NCBI RefSeq assembly: GCF_014395785.1 | Contig: NZ_CP060713.1 | Location: forward strand, 2,260,501-2,324,500 | Direction of reading: 5' to 3' | From: Nocardioides mesophilus | GTDB taxonomy: Bacteria; Actinomycetota; Actinomycetes; Propionibacteriales; Nocardioidaceae | Length of the DNA stretch: 64,000 bases | Part shown: positions 54,796 to 63,345 of the stretch, piece after piece | Layout: each line of letters starts with the position of its first letter | Numbering within the stretch: position 1 is the first letter of the stretch | Notes under the pieces: model-generated | Told to the model about the DNA's origin: nothing | What the model saw: only the letters and a program-made list of their open reading frames with translations | The model's database searches: none | Made by a program: the position numbers and the translations under genes

Positions 54796-54969
54796 GCCAT
54801 TTTCGCGCACAGCCTCTGTTGCGGCGGCGGTGAGCGCGGTGCGCGCGGCCGTTTTCGCGCACAGCCGTGACTCTGTGCGCTGCCGGGCGGATCGGCGCGC
54901 CGTTTTCGCGCACAGCCTCGTTTCTGGCGGCACGGGGCCGCCGACCTGCCCCCGTTTCCGCGCACAGCC
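54796..54969 (+). repeat. Array A of a 19-bp interspersed repeat (four copies)
   Basis: Consensus GCCGTTTTCGCGCACAGCC at 54796-54814, 54848-54866, 54899-54917 and 54951-54969 (the last starting CCC and with TTTCC). Periods are 52, 51 and 52 nt; the 32-33-nt spacers differ in sequence. A period not divisible by three argues against coding. The same core occurs inverted at 58917-59042. Confidence 0.85.
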
Positions 54970-55061
54970 GTGAACTCGGTACGCGGGGGATGCCCCGCAC
55001 CCGCTACTTCAGCGAGACCCTAGTGCGCTCCTCAGAGCCGAAATGCCGCACTTCTTGGAAT

Positions 55062-55073
55062 TACAACCATGTA
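55062..55073. promoter_or_regulatory. Inverted repeat in the AT-rich control region of the NlpC/P60 gene
   Basis: TACA-ACCA-TGTA lies in an unusually AT-rich stretch (55040-55145) that also carries GTTATTTTTGTTAAAACTG. The palindrome is a likely regulator site for the cell-wall hydrolase gene at 55300. The start of transcription could not be fixed. Confidence 0.4.
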
Positions 55074-55149
55074 GTTTGTCAACCCGACACGCTGTGGTGC
55101 TGAAGTTATTTTTGTTAAAACTGTTCCCAATGTGGCTGATGGGCACTAG

Positions 55150-55299
55150 CGTCCCCAGGACGCCCCGGGCAACTGGGGCGAAACCGACCTCGGGTCGGGT
55201 GGTCGGGTCTGGGAGGGCCGGCCGCCCGACGGGGGTGGGACCCACAGACGGCGCACGAGCCGAGGGGAAGCGGCTCGTGCGCATGACGGAAGGAACCGA
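55150..55299 (+). other. Structured GC-rich leader of the NlpC/P60 gene
   Basis: About 150 untranslated bases precede the GTG at 55300. Two perfect hairpins are visible: CGCCCC/GGGGCG (55161-55180) and a 12-bp stem GCGCACGAGCCG/CGGCTCGTGCGC with an eight-base loop (55251-55282), which ends four bases before the ribosome site GGAAGGA. Actinomycete cell-wall hydrolase genes often have c-di-AMP riboswitches here, but its conserved blocks are not seen. Confidence 0.5.
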
Positions 55300-56742
55300 G
55301 TGCGCAGGCACACCTCAGGGCCGCAGAGCCCGGTACGTCGTCGGGGCCGACGCCTCGCGGTCCCGGTCCTCGTCGTCGCCCTCAGCCTGGCACTCGCCGC
55401 CCCGGCGCTGGCCGACCGCGACAAGCCGGTGATGCCGACTCGCGACGAGGTCCGTGCCGCCAAGGAGCAGGTCGCCGCCCGGGCCGCCGACGTCGGCGCG
55501 ATCAAGGCCCAGCTGCTGATGGCCAACCAGCGGCTCGAGGCTGCTGCGACCACGGCCGAGCAGGCCTCCGAGGCCTACAACGGCGCGATGTGGAAGCTCG
55601 AGAAGGCCAAGGCCGAGGTCGCGGCCGCCCAGAAGCGTGCCGCCCGCGCCCGGCGTACCGTCGCCGAGCAGCGTGACGCCATCGGCGCTCTGGTCGCCAC
55701 CTCCTACCAGCAGGGTGCCGAGCTGTCGGCGCTGAACGCGATGATGACCGCCGACGGTCCGGAGGGGGTGCTCGACCAGTACGCCGCCTTCCAGGGAGCC
55801 TCGACGTCCCTGCAGGCCGACTACGAGCGCTTCGCCGCCACCGACGCGATCGCCCAGGTCTTCGAGAAGCAGGCGCAGGAGGCGCGCGCCGAGCAGGCCC
55901 GGGTCGCGCACCAGGCCGAGCTGTCGCGGGACCGCGCCGCCCGGGCCGCCGATGCCGCACAGCAGGCGGCGACCAGCATCGCCGCCGAGAAGGAGCGGCT
56001 GATCGCCGCCCTGGCGCAGGCGCAGAACATCTCGGTCGACCTCGCCCGCAAGCGGCAGACGGCGCTCGAGGAGATCGCCCGGCAGCGTGCCGCCGAGCAG
56101 GCCCGCCGCGAGGCTGCGGCCCAGGCGCGGGCCGAGGCGCGTGCCCAGGCCGCTGCTGCGGCCCAAGCAGCCGCCGAGGCGAAGGCCAAGGCGGATGCCG
56201 CGGCCGCTGCTGCCGCGGCGAAGGCCAAGGCGAAGGCGAAGGCCGACCAGCCGAAGTCCACCCGGCCCGGCGGCAGCGACCCCAAGCCGCAGCCGGCCCC
56301 GCAGCCCGCGCCGGCCCCGCAGCCCACTCCGGAACCTGCTCCCGCGCCTGCGCCCGCGCCCGCTCCTCAGCCGTCGGTCGATGGCGCCCAGCGCGCCATC
56401 GCGTTCGCCAAGGCCCAGCTCGGCGAGCCCTACCAGTGGGGCGCCACGGGACCGAGCTCCTGGGACTGCTCCGGGCTGACGATGGGCGCCTGGCGCGAGG
56501 GCGGCATCTCGCTGCCGCACTACTCGGTCGCCCAGTACGACGCCGGTACGCCGATCTCGGCGAGCGAGCTGCGCCCCGGCGACCTGGTGTTCTGGAGCTC
56601 GAGCAGCTCGCCGAGCGGGATCCACCACGTGGCCCTCTACATCGGCAACGGGCAGATCATCCACGCCCCCCGCACCGGACGACCGGTGGCGATCGACGAC
56701 ATGTACTACTGGATCCCGCCCACCCACTTCGTGCGTCCCTGA
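55300..56742 (+). CDS. Secreted NlpC/P60 peptidoglycan hydrolase with coiled coil
   Basis: A 480-residue protein. A signal peptide (about 1-38, LAVPVLVVALSLALAAPALA) is followed by a long coiled coil (45-315) ending in Ala/Lys/Glu-rich sequence, a Pro-Ala-Gln linker (about 325-360) and an NlpC/P60 domain (362-480). The catalytic Cys is in WDCSGLTMGAW, His in GIHHVALYIGNG. It is related to RipA/RipC and cleaves D-Glu-DAP bonds at the cell surface. GTG 55300 has GGAAGGA upstream. Confidence 0.93.
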   Translation: MRRHTSGPQSPVRRRGRRLAVPVLVVALSLALAAPALADRDKPVMPTRDEVRAAKEQVAARAADVGAIKAQLLMANQRLEAAATTAEQASEAYNGAMWKLEKAKAEVAAAQKRAARARRTVAEQRDAIGALVATSYQQGAELSALNAMMTADGPEGVLDQYAAFQGASTSLQADYERFAATDAIAQVFEKQAQEARAEQARVAHQAELSRDRAARAADAAQQAATSIAAEKERLIAALAQAQNISVDLARKRQTALEEIARQRAAEQARREAAAQARAEARAQAAAAAQAAAEAKAKADAAAAAAAAKAKAKAKADQPKSTRPGGSDPKPQPAPQPAPAPQPTPEPAPAPAPAPAPQPSVDGAQRAIAFAKAQLGEPYQWGATGPSSWDCSGLTMGAWREGGISLPHYSVAQYDAGTPISASELRPGDLVFWSSSSSPSGIHHVALYIGNGQIIHAPRTGRPVAIDDMYYWIPPTHFVRP

Positions 56743-56882
56743 CCGGCCGCGACGTCACCGCGGTCGACCGCCGCGGGGGAGCACGGGAGCCATGACGCTG
56801 GACGTGCCCGTGCCGGACGCGATGCGGCGCGCCGAGATGCTGCAGTCCCCGGCGTCCTGACCCGGGCGGCGGCGGTGGCCGG

Positions 56883-58244
56883 TCAGACGGCCAGGGTGGC
56901 GGCCCGCTCCTCCCGGACCGCGCGACGCGTGTCCATCTCTCGCCACCGTGGCTGGAGCGCCGGGAGCATGGTGGCGGCGAGGTACGCCGCCCCGCAGACC
57001 AGCAGCGCGGGGGTGAGCCCCACGCCCCCGATGAGCAGGCCGCCGACCACACCGCCGAAGGGCATCAGCGACCAGCACAGGGCGGAGTTGAGCGAGCTGA
57101 CCCGACCGACGAGGTGCGCCGGGATCCGCTCGAAGATCACCGCGCCCAGGACCGGGTTGATGAAGCCGCTGCCGAAACCGGCCACTGCGCCGTAGGCGAG
57201 CACCCCGCCGAGCGGCAGGTCGAAGGCCAGCACGAAGAACCGGGGTGCGCCGCAGATCAGGAACGCCACCAGGTAGGTGCGGTAGCGCGGCAGCCGGGCC
57301 GCCCAGGTGGCCGCCACCACCGCGCCGAGGACCGCGCCACCGCTGAACACCGCGAACAGCAGGCCGACCGAGCCGGGTCCGCCTCCGGACTGCTTCGCCC
57401 AGACCGGCACCAGCACCGACACGTAGGCGGTGTCGAAGAGGTTGGTCACCGCGACCATCAACGAGATGCCGAGCAGCAGCGGGTCGCTGCGCAGGAAGTC
57501 CCAGCCCTCGCGCAGCCGCCGCAGGTAGGAGATGTCGCCGTCGTCCGCGGATCCGGCCGGCGGGGACGCGACGGGCGCGGTCGCCGCCGTGTCGCCCGGG
57601 GCCTCCGCCGGTGCGCGCCCCGCCGCGGCGGCCAGCGTGGCGGCCCGCATCGCCGCCGGGCGGAGTCGCCGGGTGCACGCGGTGAGGACGGCTGCGGAGA
57701 CCAGGAAGCTGGCGGCGTCGAGCAGCAGCGCGTCGGCGGCACCGATCAGTGCGACCAGCCCGCCGGCGATCGCCGCGCCGGCCATCGAGGCGGTCCGCTC
57801 GACGGCCGACGCCAGGCCGGTGGCCCGCTCCATGGGGACGCCGGCGTGCTCCACCAGGTCCGGGACCATGGCGTTCTTGGCGCCGTCGCCGGGTCCGCGC
57901 AGGGCGCCGGCCAGCGCCACCAGGGCCAGCAGGGCCGGGAAGCTGAGCATCCCCAGGGTGTAGAGCAGCGGGACCAGGCCGACGGCGACGGCGCTGGCGG
58001 CATCGGCGCCGATCGCGATCCGACGGGCGCCGACCCGGTCCACGAGCGGGCCGGCGAGCGCCTTGAGCGTGACCAGCGGGAACATGTCGGCGAACGCCAC
58101 CAGGCCGGTCTGGGTGGCGCTGCCGGTGGTGGAGAGCACGAACCACGGCAGCGCGATCATCGAGACCCGGGTGCCGGTCAGCGAGATCGCCTCGGCGGTC
58201 AGCCACCCGTAGAGCGGCAGCCGGTGCACGGCCCCGGTGCTCAT
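56883..58244 (-). CDS. MFS transporter (MFS_3 / enterobactin-exporter-like)
   Basis: A 453-residue protein with about 12 helices. MIALPWFVLSTTGSATQTGLVAF and GPLVDRVGARRIAIGADAAS (the A-motif loop) are typical of the MFS_3 group. The central loop (about 195-240) is long and Ala/Pro-rich. The ATG 58244 overlaps the ArsR stop as ATGA, so regulator and pump form one operon. It likely exports a drug or siderophore. Confidence 0.9.
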   Translation of the reverse strand: MSTGAVHRLPLYGWLTAEAISLTGTRVSMIALPWFVLSTTGSATQTGLVAFADMFPLVTLKALAGPLVDRVGARRIAIGADAASAVAVGLVPLLYTLGMLSFPALLALVALAGALRGPGDGAKNAMVPDLVEHAGVPMERATGLASAVERTASMAGAAIAGGLVALIGAADALLLDAASFLVSAAVLTACTRRLRPAAMRAATLAAAAGRAPAEAPGDTAATAPVASPPAGSADDGDISYLRRLREGWDFLRSDPLLLGISLMVAVTNLFDTAYVSVLVPVWAKQSGGGPGSVGLLFAVFSGGAVLGAVVAATWAARLPRYRTYLVAFLICGAPRFFVLAFDLPLGGVLAYGAVAGFGSGFINPVLGAVIFERIPAHLVGRVSSLNSALCWSLMPFGGVVGGLLIGGVGLTPALLVCGAAYLAATMLPALQPRWREMDTRRAVREERAATLAV

Positions 58245-58816
58245 GACCGCTCCTCCGGCGCCAGCTCCCCGGGGCGGGGGAAGGTGTGCAGCTGGAGGGC
58301 GAAGTTGGCCGCGCCGTCGGCGCCCGGCTCGTCCTCCTGCCAGCTCGACACCAGGTCGGTGAGGGTGCGCATCAGCTGTTCGGAGCGCTCCGGGGTCAGC
58401 CGCAGCTCCCAGTCGCTCAGCGTCGAGGCGCGGCGCCACCGGGCGGGCCGGGTCGGTGCCTCCTCCACCGCGCGCTGGAGCGCCTCGGTGTGGACGATGG
58501 CGACCGCCTGCTGAAAGGCGTCGATCGCCTCCCGGCTCTCCGGGCTGTCCTCGGCGGCGGTCTGGGTGGCCTGGTGTGCGGCCCGCCACCAGCGGTCGCG
58601 GGCGTTGCCGCGCTCGGTGTCCTCGGCGACGAAGCCGTGCTGGTGCAGCTGGCGCAGGTGGTACGACGTCGCCCCGCTGTTCATGCCCAGCCGCTGGGCC
58701 AGGGCGGTGGCGGTGCTCGGCCCCTCCGCCCGCAGCAGGCCCAGGATCCGCAGGCGTACCGGGTGGGAGAGCGCCTTCAGCGCCGAGGGGTCGGGGGTGA
58801 TCCGGTTCAGCTCCAT
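58241..58816 (-). CDS. ArsR-type winged-helix repressor
   Basis: A 191-residue regulator. The N-terminal HTH is LKALSHPVRLRILGLL, then TALAQRLGMNSGATSYHLRQ and the wing (HGFVAEDTERGNARDRWWR). There is no metal-binding cysteine pair, so it probably senses a ligand of the coupled MFS pump. ATG 58816. Overlapping palindromes just upstream suggest autoregulation. Confidence 0.92.
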   Translation of the reverse strand: MELNRITPDPSALKALSHPVRLRILGLLRAEGPSTATALAQRLGMNSGATSYHLRQLHQHGFVAEDTERGNARDRWWRAAHQATQTAAEDSPESREAIDAFQQAVAIVHTEALQRAVEEAPTRPARWRRASTLSDWELRLTPERSEQLMRTLTDLVSSWQEDEPGADGAANFALQLHTFPRPGELAPEERS

Positions 58817-58832
58817 ATCTTCACGGTAGAAC

Positions 58833-58862
58833 GCAAAGCAATGTTTGCAAAGATGTCTTTGC
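58833..58862. promoter_or_regulatory. ArsR operator candidate, two overlapping palindromes
   Basis: GCAAAGA-TG-TCTTTGC (58847-58862) has perfect 7-base arms; GCAAA-N6-TTTGC (58833-58848) overlaps it by two bases. Both lie 17-46 bases upstream of the regulator's ATG, in an AT-richer stretch that is probably the promoter. Confidence 0.7.
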
Positions 58863-58916
58863 GTAAAGTTTCGGCGCGGCTCCAGCGCCGGCTCTGCGGG
58901 CCGCGCCGCGGGGCGC

Positions 58917-59042
58917 GGCTGTGCGCGAAACCGGCGGCACGGGCGTCGGTTGTGGCCGCGCGGGTCGCGGCTGTGCGCGAAATCGGCGGCGCGGGTGGGG
59001 GCTGGGGCGGCACGGGTCGCGGCTGTGCGCGAAACCGGCGGC
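58917..59042 (-). repeat. Array B of the interspersed repeat (three copies, inverted to array A)
   Basis: GGCTGTGCGCGAAA(C/T)CGGCGGC at 58917-58938, 58969-58990 and 59021-59042, period exactly 52 nt, spacers of 30 nt that share the end CGGGTCGC. In the inverse it reads TTTCGCGCACAGCC, the core of array A. The arrays bracket the NlpC/P60, MFS and ArsR genes. Confidence 0.85.
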
Positions 59043-59139
59043 GACACGCGAACGGACGGCCGCCTCAGCAGGCGACCGTCCGGTCGAGGTGTCGTGCGGT
59101 GCCCGGCGCCCACGCGACGTGGGGGCCGGACTCAGTAGG

Positions 59140-59634
59140 TCAGTGCTGGTGCGACGTGCCCTTGGCGCGCTCGAAGGAGGCCACGACCTCGGCCTCGGCC
59201 TCGGTGCGCCCCACCCAGTTGGCGCCCTCGACCGACTTGCCGGGCTCGAGGTCCTTGTAGACCTCGAAGAAGTGCTGGATCTCCAGCCGGTCGAACTTCG
59301 ACACGTGGCTGATGTCGCGCAGGTGCTCGAGCCGCGGGTCGGTGGCCGGGACGCAGAGGACCTTGTCGTCGCCGCCGGCCTCGTCGGTCATGCGGAACAT
59401 CCCGATCGCGCGGCAGCGGATCAGGCAGCCGGGGAAGGTCGGCTCCTGCAGCAGCACGAGGGCGTCGAGCGGGTCGCTGTCGAGTCCGAGCGTGTTCTCG
59501 ATGAAGCCGTAGTCAGCGGGGTACTGGGTGGAGGTGAACAGCGTCCGGTCCAGGCGGATGCGTCCTGTCTCGTGGTCGACCTCGTACTTGTTGCGCTGAC
59601 CCTTGGGGATCTCCACCAGGACGTCGAACTCCAC
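59140..59634 (-). CDS. ppa: Inorganic pyrophosphatase
   Basis: A 164-residue family I enzyme. [18 protein letters not shown] and [17 protein letters not shown], with the metal-binding Asp52, Asp54 and Asp57 in DSDPLDALV, and [20 protein letters not shown]. It splits pyrophosphate in the cytoplasm with Mg. The C-terminus is His-tagged-like (KGTSHQH). It is divergent from dacB. Confidence 0.97.
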   Translation of the reverse strand: MEFDVLVEIPKGQRNKYEVDHETGRIRLDRTLFTSTQYPADYGFIENTLGLDSDPLDALVLLQEPTFPGCLIRCRAIGMFRMTDEAGGDDKVLCVPATDPRLEHLRDISHVSKFDRLEIQHFFEVYKDLEPGKSVEGANWVGRTEAEAEVVASFERAKGTSHQH

Positions 59635-59729
59635 TGTTCACTCCTCCGCTTGCCGATGCCGATGCCGTGAGCACGTTCGGTTAGTGTCCCGCACAGAGGC
59701 AGCAGGTGGGTAGGCGGGAGGGGTGCGAG

Positions 59730-61208
59730 GTGTCGCAGGGTGATGCGGAGCCGGTCGCCGACGACGCTTCGCGACCCGTGCCGGCCTCGGGACGCAGGCT
59801 GCGCCGCTGGTCGACGGGGCTCGTCGTCGTGCTGCTGCTGGCCGCGCTGACGACGTACCAGTTCGACCTCGGCACCCGCTGGTTCGACCTGGGGCCGCCG
59901 TCGCCGGTCAGCGAGCCGGCGAAGGTGCCGCCGCCGCCCGGCCTCTCGCTGCCGCAGCTGGGGACGGCCCCCGCGGTCGCTGAGTCCACCGCGCCGGCGG
60001 ATGCCGACCCGGTGGCGGTACGGCGGGCCGTGGCCGCCCTCGCCGCGAGCCGCGCGCTGGGCCCGCGGGTGGCCGTGGACGTCGCGCAGCTCTCCGACGG
60101 GGAGAGCGTGCTCAGCCAGGGTCCCGCCAAGGTGACGCCCGCCTCCACGCTGAAGCTGCTCACCGCCGGGGCGGCGCTGGTGCAGCTCGGTGCCGACCAC
60201 CGGTTCACCACCTCCGTGGTGCGCTCGGGGCCGCGGGGCCCGATCGTGCTCGTCGGTGGCGGCGACCCGTTCCTGGCCAGCCAGCCGGTGGACGACGCCG
60301 ACGTCTACCCGCCCCGCGCGGACGTGCAGACGCTGGCCCGTTCCACCGCCCGGACCTTGCGGGCATCGGGCCGTGACCGGGTGCAGCTGCGCTACGACGC
60401 CTCCCTGTTCTCGGGGCCGCAGCTGAGCCCGCACTGGGGGGCGTCGTACTTCCCCGACAACGTGGTCACCCCGATCAGCTCGTTGTGGGTCGACGAGGGG
60501 CTGCAGCCGAACGGCTACCAGCGCTACGCCGACCCGGCGGCCGCGGCCGCGGAGGTCTTCGCCGACGCGCTGCGGGAGCGCGGGATCAAGGTCGTCGGAC
60601 AGCTCCGCCCCGGGCGCGCGGCGCCGGAGAGCACCGAGCTCGCTGCCGTGCAGAGCGCCCCGCTGGGCCAGATCGTGGAGCGCGTGCTGCAGGTGAGCGA
60701 CAACGAGGGGGCCGAGGTGCTCGCCCGGCACGTCGCGCTGGCCGCCGGTGCGCCCGCCACCTTCGAGGGCGGCGCCGCCGCGGTGCTCGAGACCCTGGGC
60801 GGGGTCGGCGTCGACGTCGCCGGCAACCAGACGTTCGACGGGTCCGGACTGTCCCGGGACGACCGGCTCCGGCCGGAGACGCTGCTGAGCCTGCTGCACG
60901 TCGCGGCGACCTCCGAGCAGCACCCGGAGCTGCGGCGGCTCCTGAGCGGGCTGCCGGTCGCCGGCTTCACCGGCTCGCTGACCTACCGCTTCGACACCGG
61001 CTCACCGCTCGGGCTGGGTGCGGTGCGGGCCAAGACCGGCACGCTCACCGGGGTGCACGGGCTGGCCGGTACGGTCACCACCCGGGACGGGGCGGTGCTG
61101 GAGTTCGTCGCCATCGCCGACCGGGTCGCGCTGCGGGACAACGCCACCGCCCAGGCGATCGTGGACCGGCTCGCGGCGGCGCTGGCCGCCTGCCGCTGCG
61201 CCGCCTGA
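59730..61208 (+). CDS. dacB: D-alanyl-D-alanine carboxypeptidase/endopeptidase (PBP4 type)
   Basis: A 492-residue class C penicillin-binding protein. An N-terminal membrane anchor (LVVVLLLAALTTYQF) is followed by the catalytic motifs S-x-x-K in TPASTLKLLT (about 138), S-x-N in VSDNEGAEVLA (about 322) and K-T-G in RAKTGTLTGVHG (about 434). It trims or cleaves peptidoglycan cross-links. GTG 59730 has GGGAGGGG seven bases upstream, which is better than 59706. Confidence 0.94.
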   Translation: MSQGDAEPVADDASRPVPASGRRLRRWSTGLVVVLLLAALTTYQFDLGTRWFDLGPPSPVSEPAKVPPPPGLSLPQLGTAPAVAESTAPADADPVAVRRAVAALAASRALGPRVAVDVAQLSDGESVLSQGPAKVTPASTLKLLTAGAALVQLGADHRFTTSVVRSGPRGPIVLVGGGDPFLASQPVDDADVYPPRADVQTLARSTARTLRASGRDRVQLRYDASLFSGPQLSPHWGASYFPDNVVTPISSLWVDEGLQPNGYQRYADPAAAAAEVFADALRERGIKVVGQLRPGRAAPESTELAAVQSAPLGQIVERVLQVSDNEGAEVLARHVALAAGAPATFEGGAAAVLETLGGVGVDVAGNQTFDGSGLSRDDRLRPETLLSLLHVAATSEQHPELRRLLSGLPVAGFTGSLTYRFDTGSPLGLGAVRAKTGTLTGVHGLAGTVTTRDGAVLEFVAIADRVALRDNATAQAIVDRLAAALAACRCAA

Positions 61209-61245
61209 CGGGTCCGCTCCACCGGGCGGCACGTAGTGTCGTGCC

Positions 61246-62322
61246 ATGGTGCGACGCTCGACGATGATCGACTGGGACCTGGCTGTGTCAGCCGCCTCGC
61301 GGATGGCTGGGCCGGGGCCCAACATCTCGCGTGCTGAGGCGGAGGACGCGGTCGCCGAGCTGCGCGGCGGCGCGGGGCTGTCCACGCCGCTGGTGCGCGA
61401 GTTCACCGGGCTGGTCGCCCAGGAGCGCACTGCGCCGGTCCTGGTCGTGGACCGCGCCGGCTGGATCCAAGCCAACGCCGACGGCTTCGCCCAGGTGCTC
61501 TCGCCGCTGGTGGACAAGCTCCAGCAGCGCAAGGGCGCCCCGTCCCCGATGGCGGAGGCCGTGGGGTCCCGGGTGACAGGCCTCGAGGTGGGCGCACTGC
61601 TCGGCTTCATGTCCTCGAAGGTGCTCGGCCAGTTCGACCCCTTCTACGGCCTCGACGACGCCGACCCGGCGGCCCCGGCCGGCCGGCTGCTGCTGGTGGC
61701 CCCCAACATCGTCCACGCCGAGAACGAGATGGACGTCGACCGGCGCGACTTCCGGCTCTGGGTGTGCCTGCACGAGGAGACCCACCGGGTGCAGTTCACG
61801 GCGGTGCCGTGGATGCGCGACCACATCAATGCCCAGATCGACGGGCTCGTCGGCGGCGTCGAGGTGGACCCGGCCCGACTGGCCTCGATGGTCGGCGAGG
61901 GCGCGCGCCGGATCGGTGACGTGCTGCGCGGCGACGAGGAGGTCTCGTTGCTCGAGCTGTTCTCCTCGCCGCAGCAGCGCGAGGTGCTCGACCGGATCAC
62001 CGCGGTGATGTCGCTGCTCGAGGGGCACGCCGACGTCGTCATGGACGGTGTCGGCCCGGAGGTGATCCCGTCGGTGGCCGCGATCCGGCGCCGGTTCAAC
62101 GAGCGGCGCAAGGGCGCCGGACCGCTGGACCGCGTGCTGCGCCGGCTGCTCGGCCTCGAGGCGAAGATGGCGCAGTACCGCAACGGCGCGGCCTTCGTCC
62201 GCGGAGCCGTGGACAAGGTCGGCATGGAGGGCTTCAACGCGGTCTGGGTCGGTCCGGAGAACCTGCCGAGCCGCGACGAGATCGGCGACCCCGAGGCCTG
62301 GGTGCGCCGCGTGCACGGCTAG
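61246..62322 (+). CDS. Zinc-dependent metalloprotease (DUF2342)
   Basis: A 358-residue protein with HEETHRVQF near 175-183, the H-E-x-x-H zinc motif of this actinomycete family, and MIDWDLAVSAASRM at the start. The usual downstream neighbours tilS and hpt follow. Function beyond a predicted protease is unknown. ATG 61246, or ATG 61264 seven codons later. Confidence 0.88.
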   Translation: MVRRSTMIDWDLAVSAASRMAGPGPNISRAEAEDAVAELRGGAGLSTPLVREFTGLVAQERTAPVLVVDRAGWIQANADGFAQVLSPLVDKLQQRKGAPSPMAEAVGSRVTGLEVGALLGFMSSKVLGQFDPFYGLDDADPAAPAGRLLLVAPNIVHAENEMDVDRRDFRLWVCLHEETHRVQFTAVPWMRDHINAQIDGLVGGVEVDPARLASMVGEGARRIGDVLRGDEEVSLLELFSSPQQREVLDRITAVMSLLEGHADVVMDGVGPEVIPSVAAIRRRFNERRKGAGPLDRVLRRLLGLEAKMAQYRNGAAFVRGAVDKVGMEGFNAVWVGPENLPSRDEIGDPEAWVRRVHG

Positions 62323-62326
62323 GTCC

Positions 62327-63340
62327 GTGAGCCTGGATCCTGCGGTCGCCGCCGTACGCCGTGCCGTCCGGTCCGCGCTGGCCGGCCTGCCCGGACCGGA
62401 GGAGCCGTCGTCGGCCGGCGTCCCGCCGGTCCTGGTCGCCTGCTCCGGAGGTGCCGACTCGCTCGCGCTGCTGGCGGCCACGGTCTTCGAGGCCCGCGGG
62501 TCCCGGCGCGTGGTCGGGGTCACGGTCGACCACGGCCTCCAGGAAGGTTCCGCGGGCCACACGGCCCGGGTCGTGCAGCAGATGGCGACCCTCGGCGCCG
62601 ACGAGACCGTCTCGGTCCGGGTGCGGGTGGAGCCGGCCGGCCGGGGTCCGGAGGCAGCAGCCCGGGAGGCGCGCTACGCCGTCCTGGAGGAGGTCGCCGG
62701 GCGCACCGGCGCGGCCGCCGTGCTCCTCGGGCACACCGCCGACGACCAGGCCGAGACGGTGCTGCTCGGGCTGACCCGCGGCTCCGGGGGCCGGTCGATC
62801 GCCGGGATGCGGCGCGGCTTCGGGCCGTTCCTGCGCCCGCTGCTCGACCTGACCCGGGCGCAGACCGAGGCCGCCTGCACGGCGCAGGGGATCGGGTTCT
62901 GGTCCGACCCGCACAACGACGACGACCGGTTCACGCGCAGCCGGGTCCGCCGGCACGTGCTGCCGGTCCTCGAGGCCGAGCTCGGCCCGGGCGTCGCCGC
63001 CACGCTCGCCCGCACCGCCGACCAGGTCCGGGAGGACGTCGAGGCGCTCGACGCGCTCGCCGACGCGGCCCGGCAGGAGGCCGCTGTCGCCGGCGAGCCC
63101 GGCGCCCTGGACGCCCGGGTGCTCGCCGGCCAGCTTCCGGCGCTGCGCCGTCGCGTGCTGCGACTGGCCGCACTGGCCGCCGGCTCGCCCGGCGCCGAGC
63201 TGTTCCGCGTGCACGTGCTGGCGATGGACGCCCTGGTGACCGACTGGCACGGCCAGCGCGAGGTGCAGCTGCCCGGGCACGTGTCGGTGCGGCGCAGCGG
63301 GGGCGTGCTGCGGTTCGCCCGCGGGCCTGTGGCAGGCTGA
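62327..63340 (+). CDS. tilS: tRNA(Ile)-lysidine synthetase
   Basis: A 337-residue PP-loop enzyme. The ATP-binding motif is VACSGGADSLALLA near 43-56, then VTVDHGLQEGS and LGHTADDQAETVLLGLTRGS. It adds lysine to C34 of tRNA-Ile(CAU), changing its codon reading. GTG 62327, four bases after the protease stop, so the genes are cotranscribed. Confidence 0.95.
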   Translation: MSLDPAVAAVRRAVRSALAGLPGPEEPSSAGVPPVLVACSGGADSLALLAATVFEARGSRRVVGVTVDHGLQEGSAGHTARVVQQMATLGADETVSVRVRVEPAGRGPEAAAREARYAVLEEVAGRTGAAAVLLGHTADDQAETVLLGLTRGSGGRSIAGMRRGFGPFLRPLLDLTRAQTEAACTAQGIGFWSDPHNDDDRFTRSRVRRHVLPVLEAELGPGVAATLARTADQVREDVEALDALADAARQEAAVAGEPGALDARVLAGQLPALRRRVLRLAALAAGSPGAELFRVHVLAMDALVTDWHGQREVQLPGHVSVRRSGGVLRFARGPVAG

Positions 63341-63345
63341 GCCGC

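Noticed and set aside
54796-54969. CRISPR array
   Set aside because: The regular repeats and unlike spacers look superficially similar, but the repeat is only 19 bp, the last copy is degenerate, spacers are GC-rich like the host and no cas gene is present.
55150-55299. c-di-AMP (ydaO-type) riboswitch
   Set aside because: Position before an NlpC/P60 gene is right, but the conserved CGUCAGCUAACC-like block and the paired GGGGxGAAUC elements are not found.
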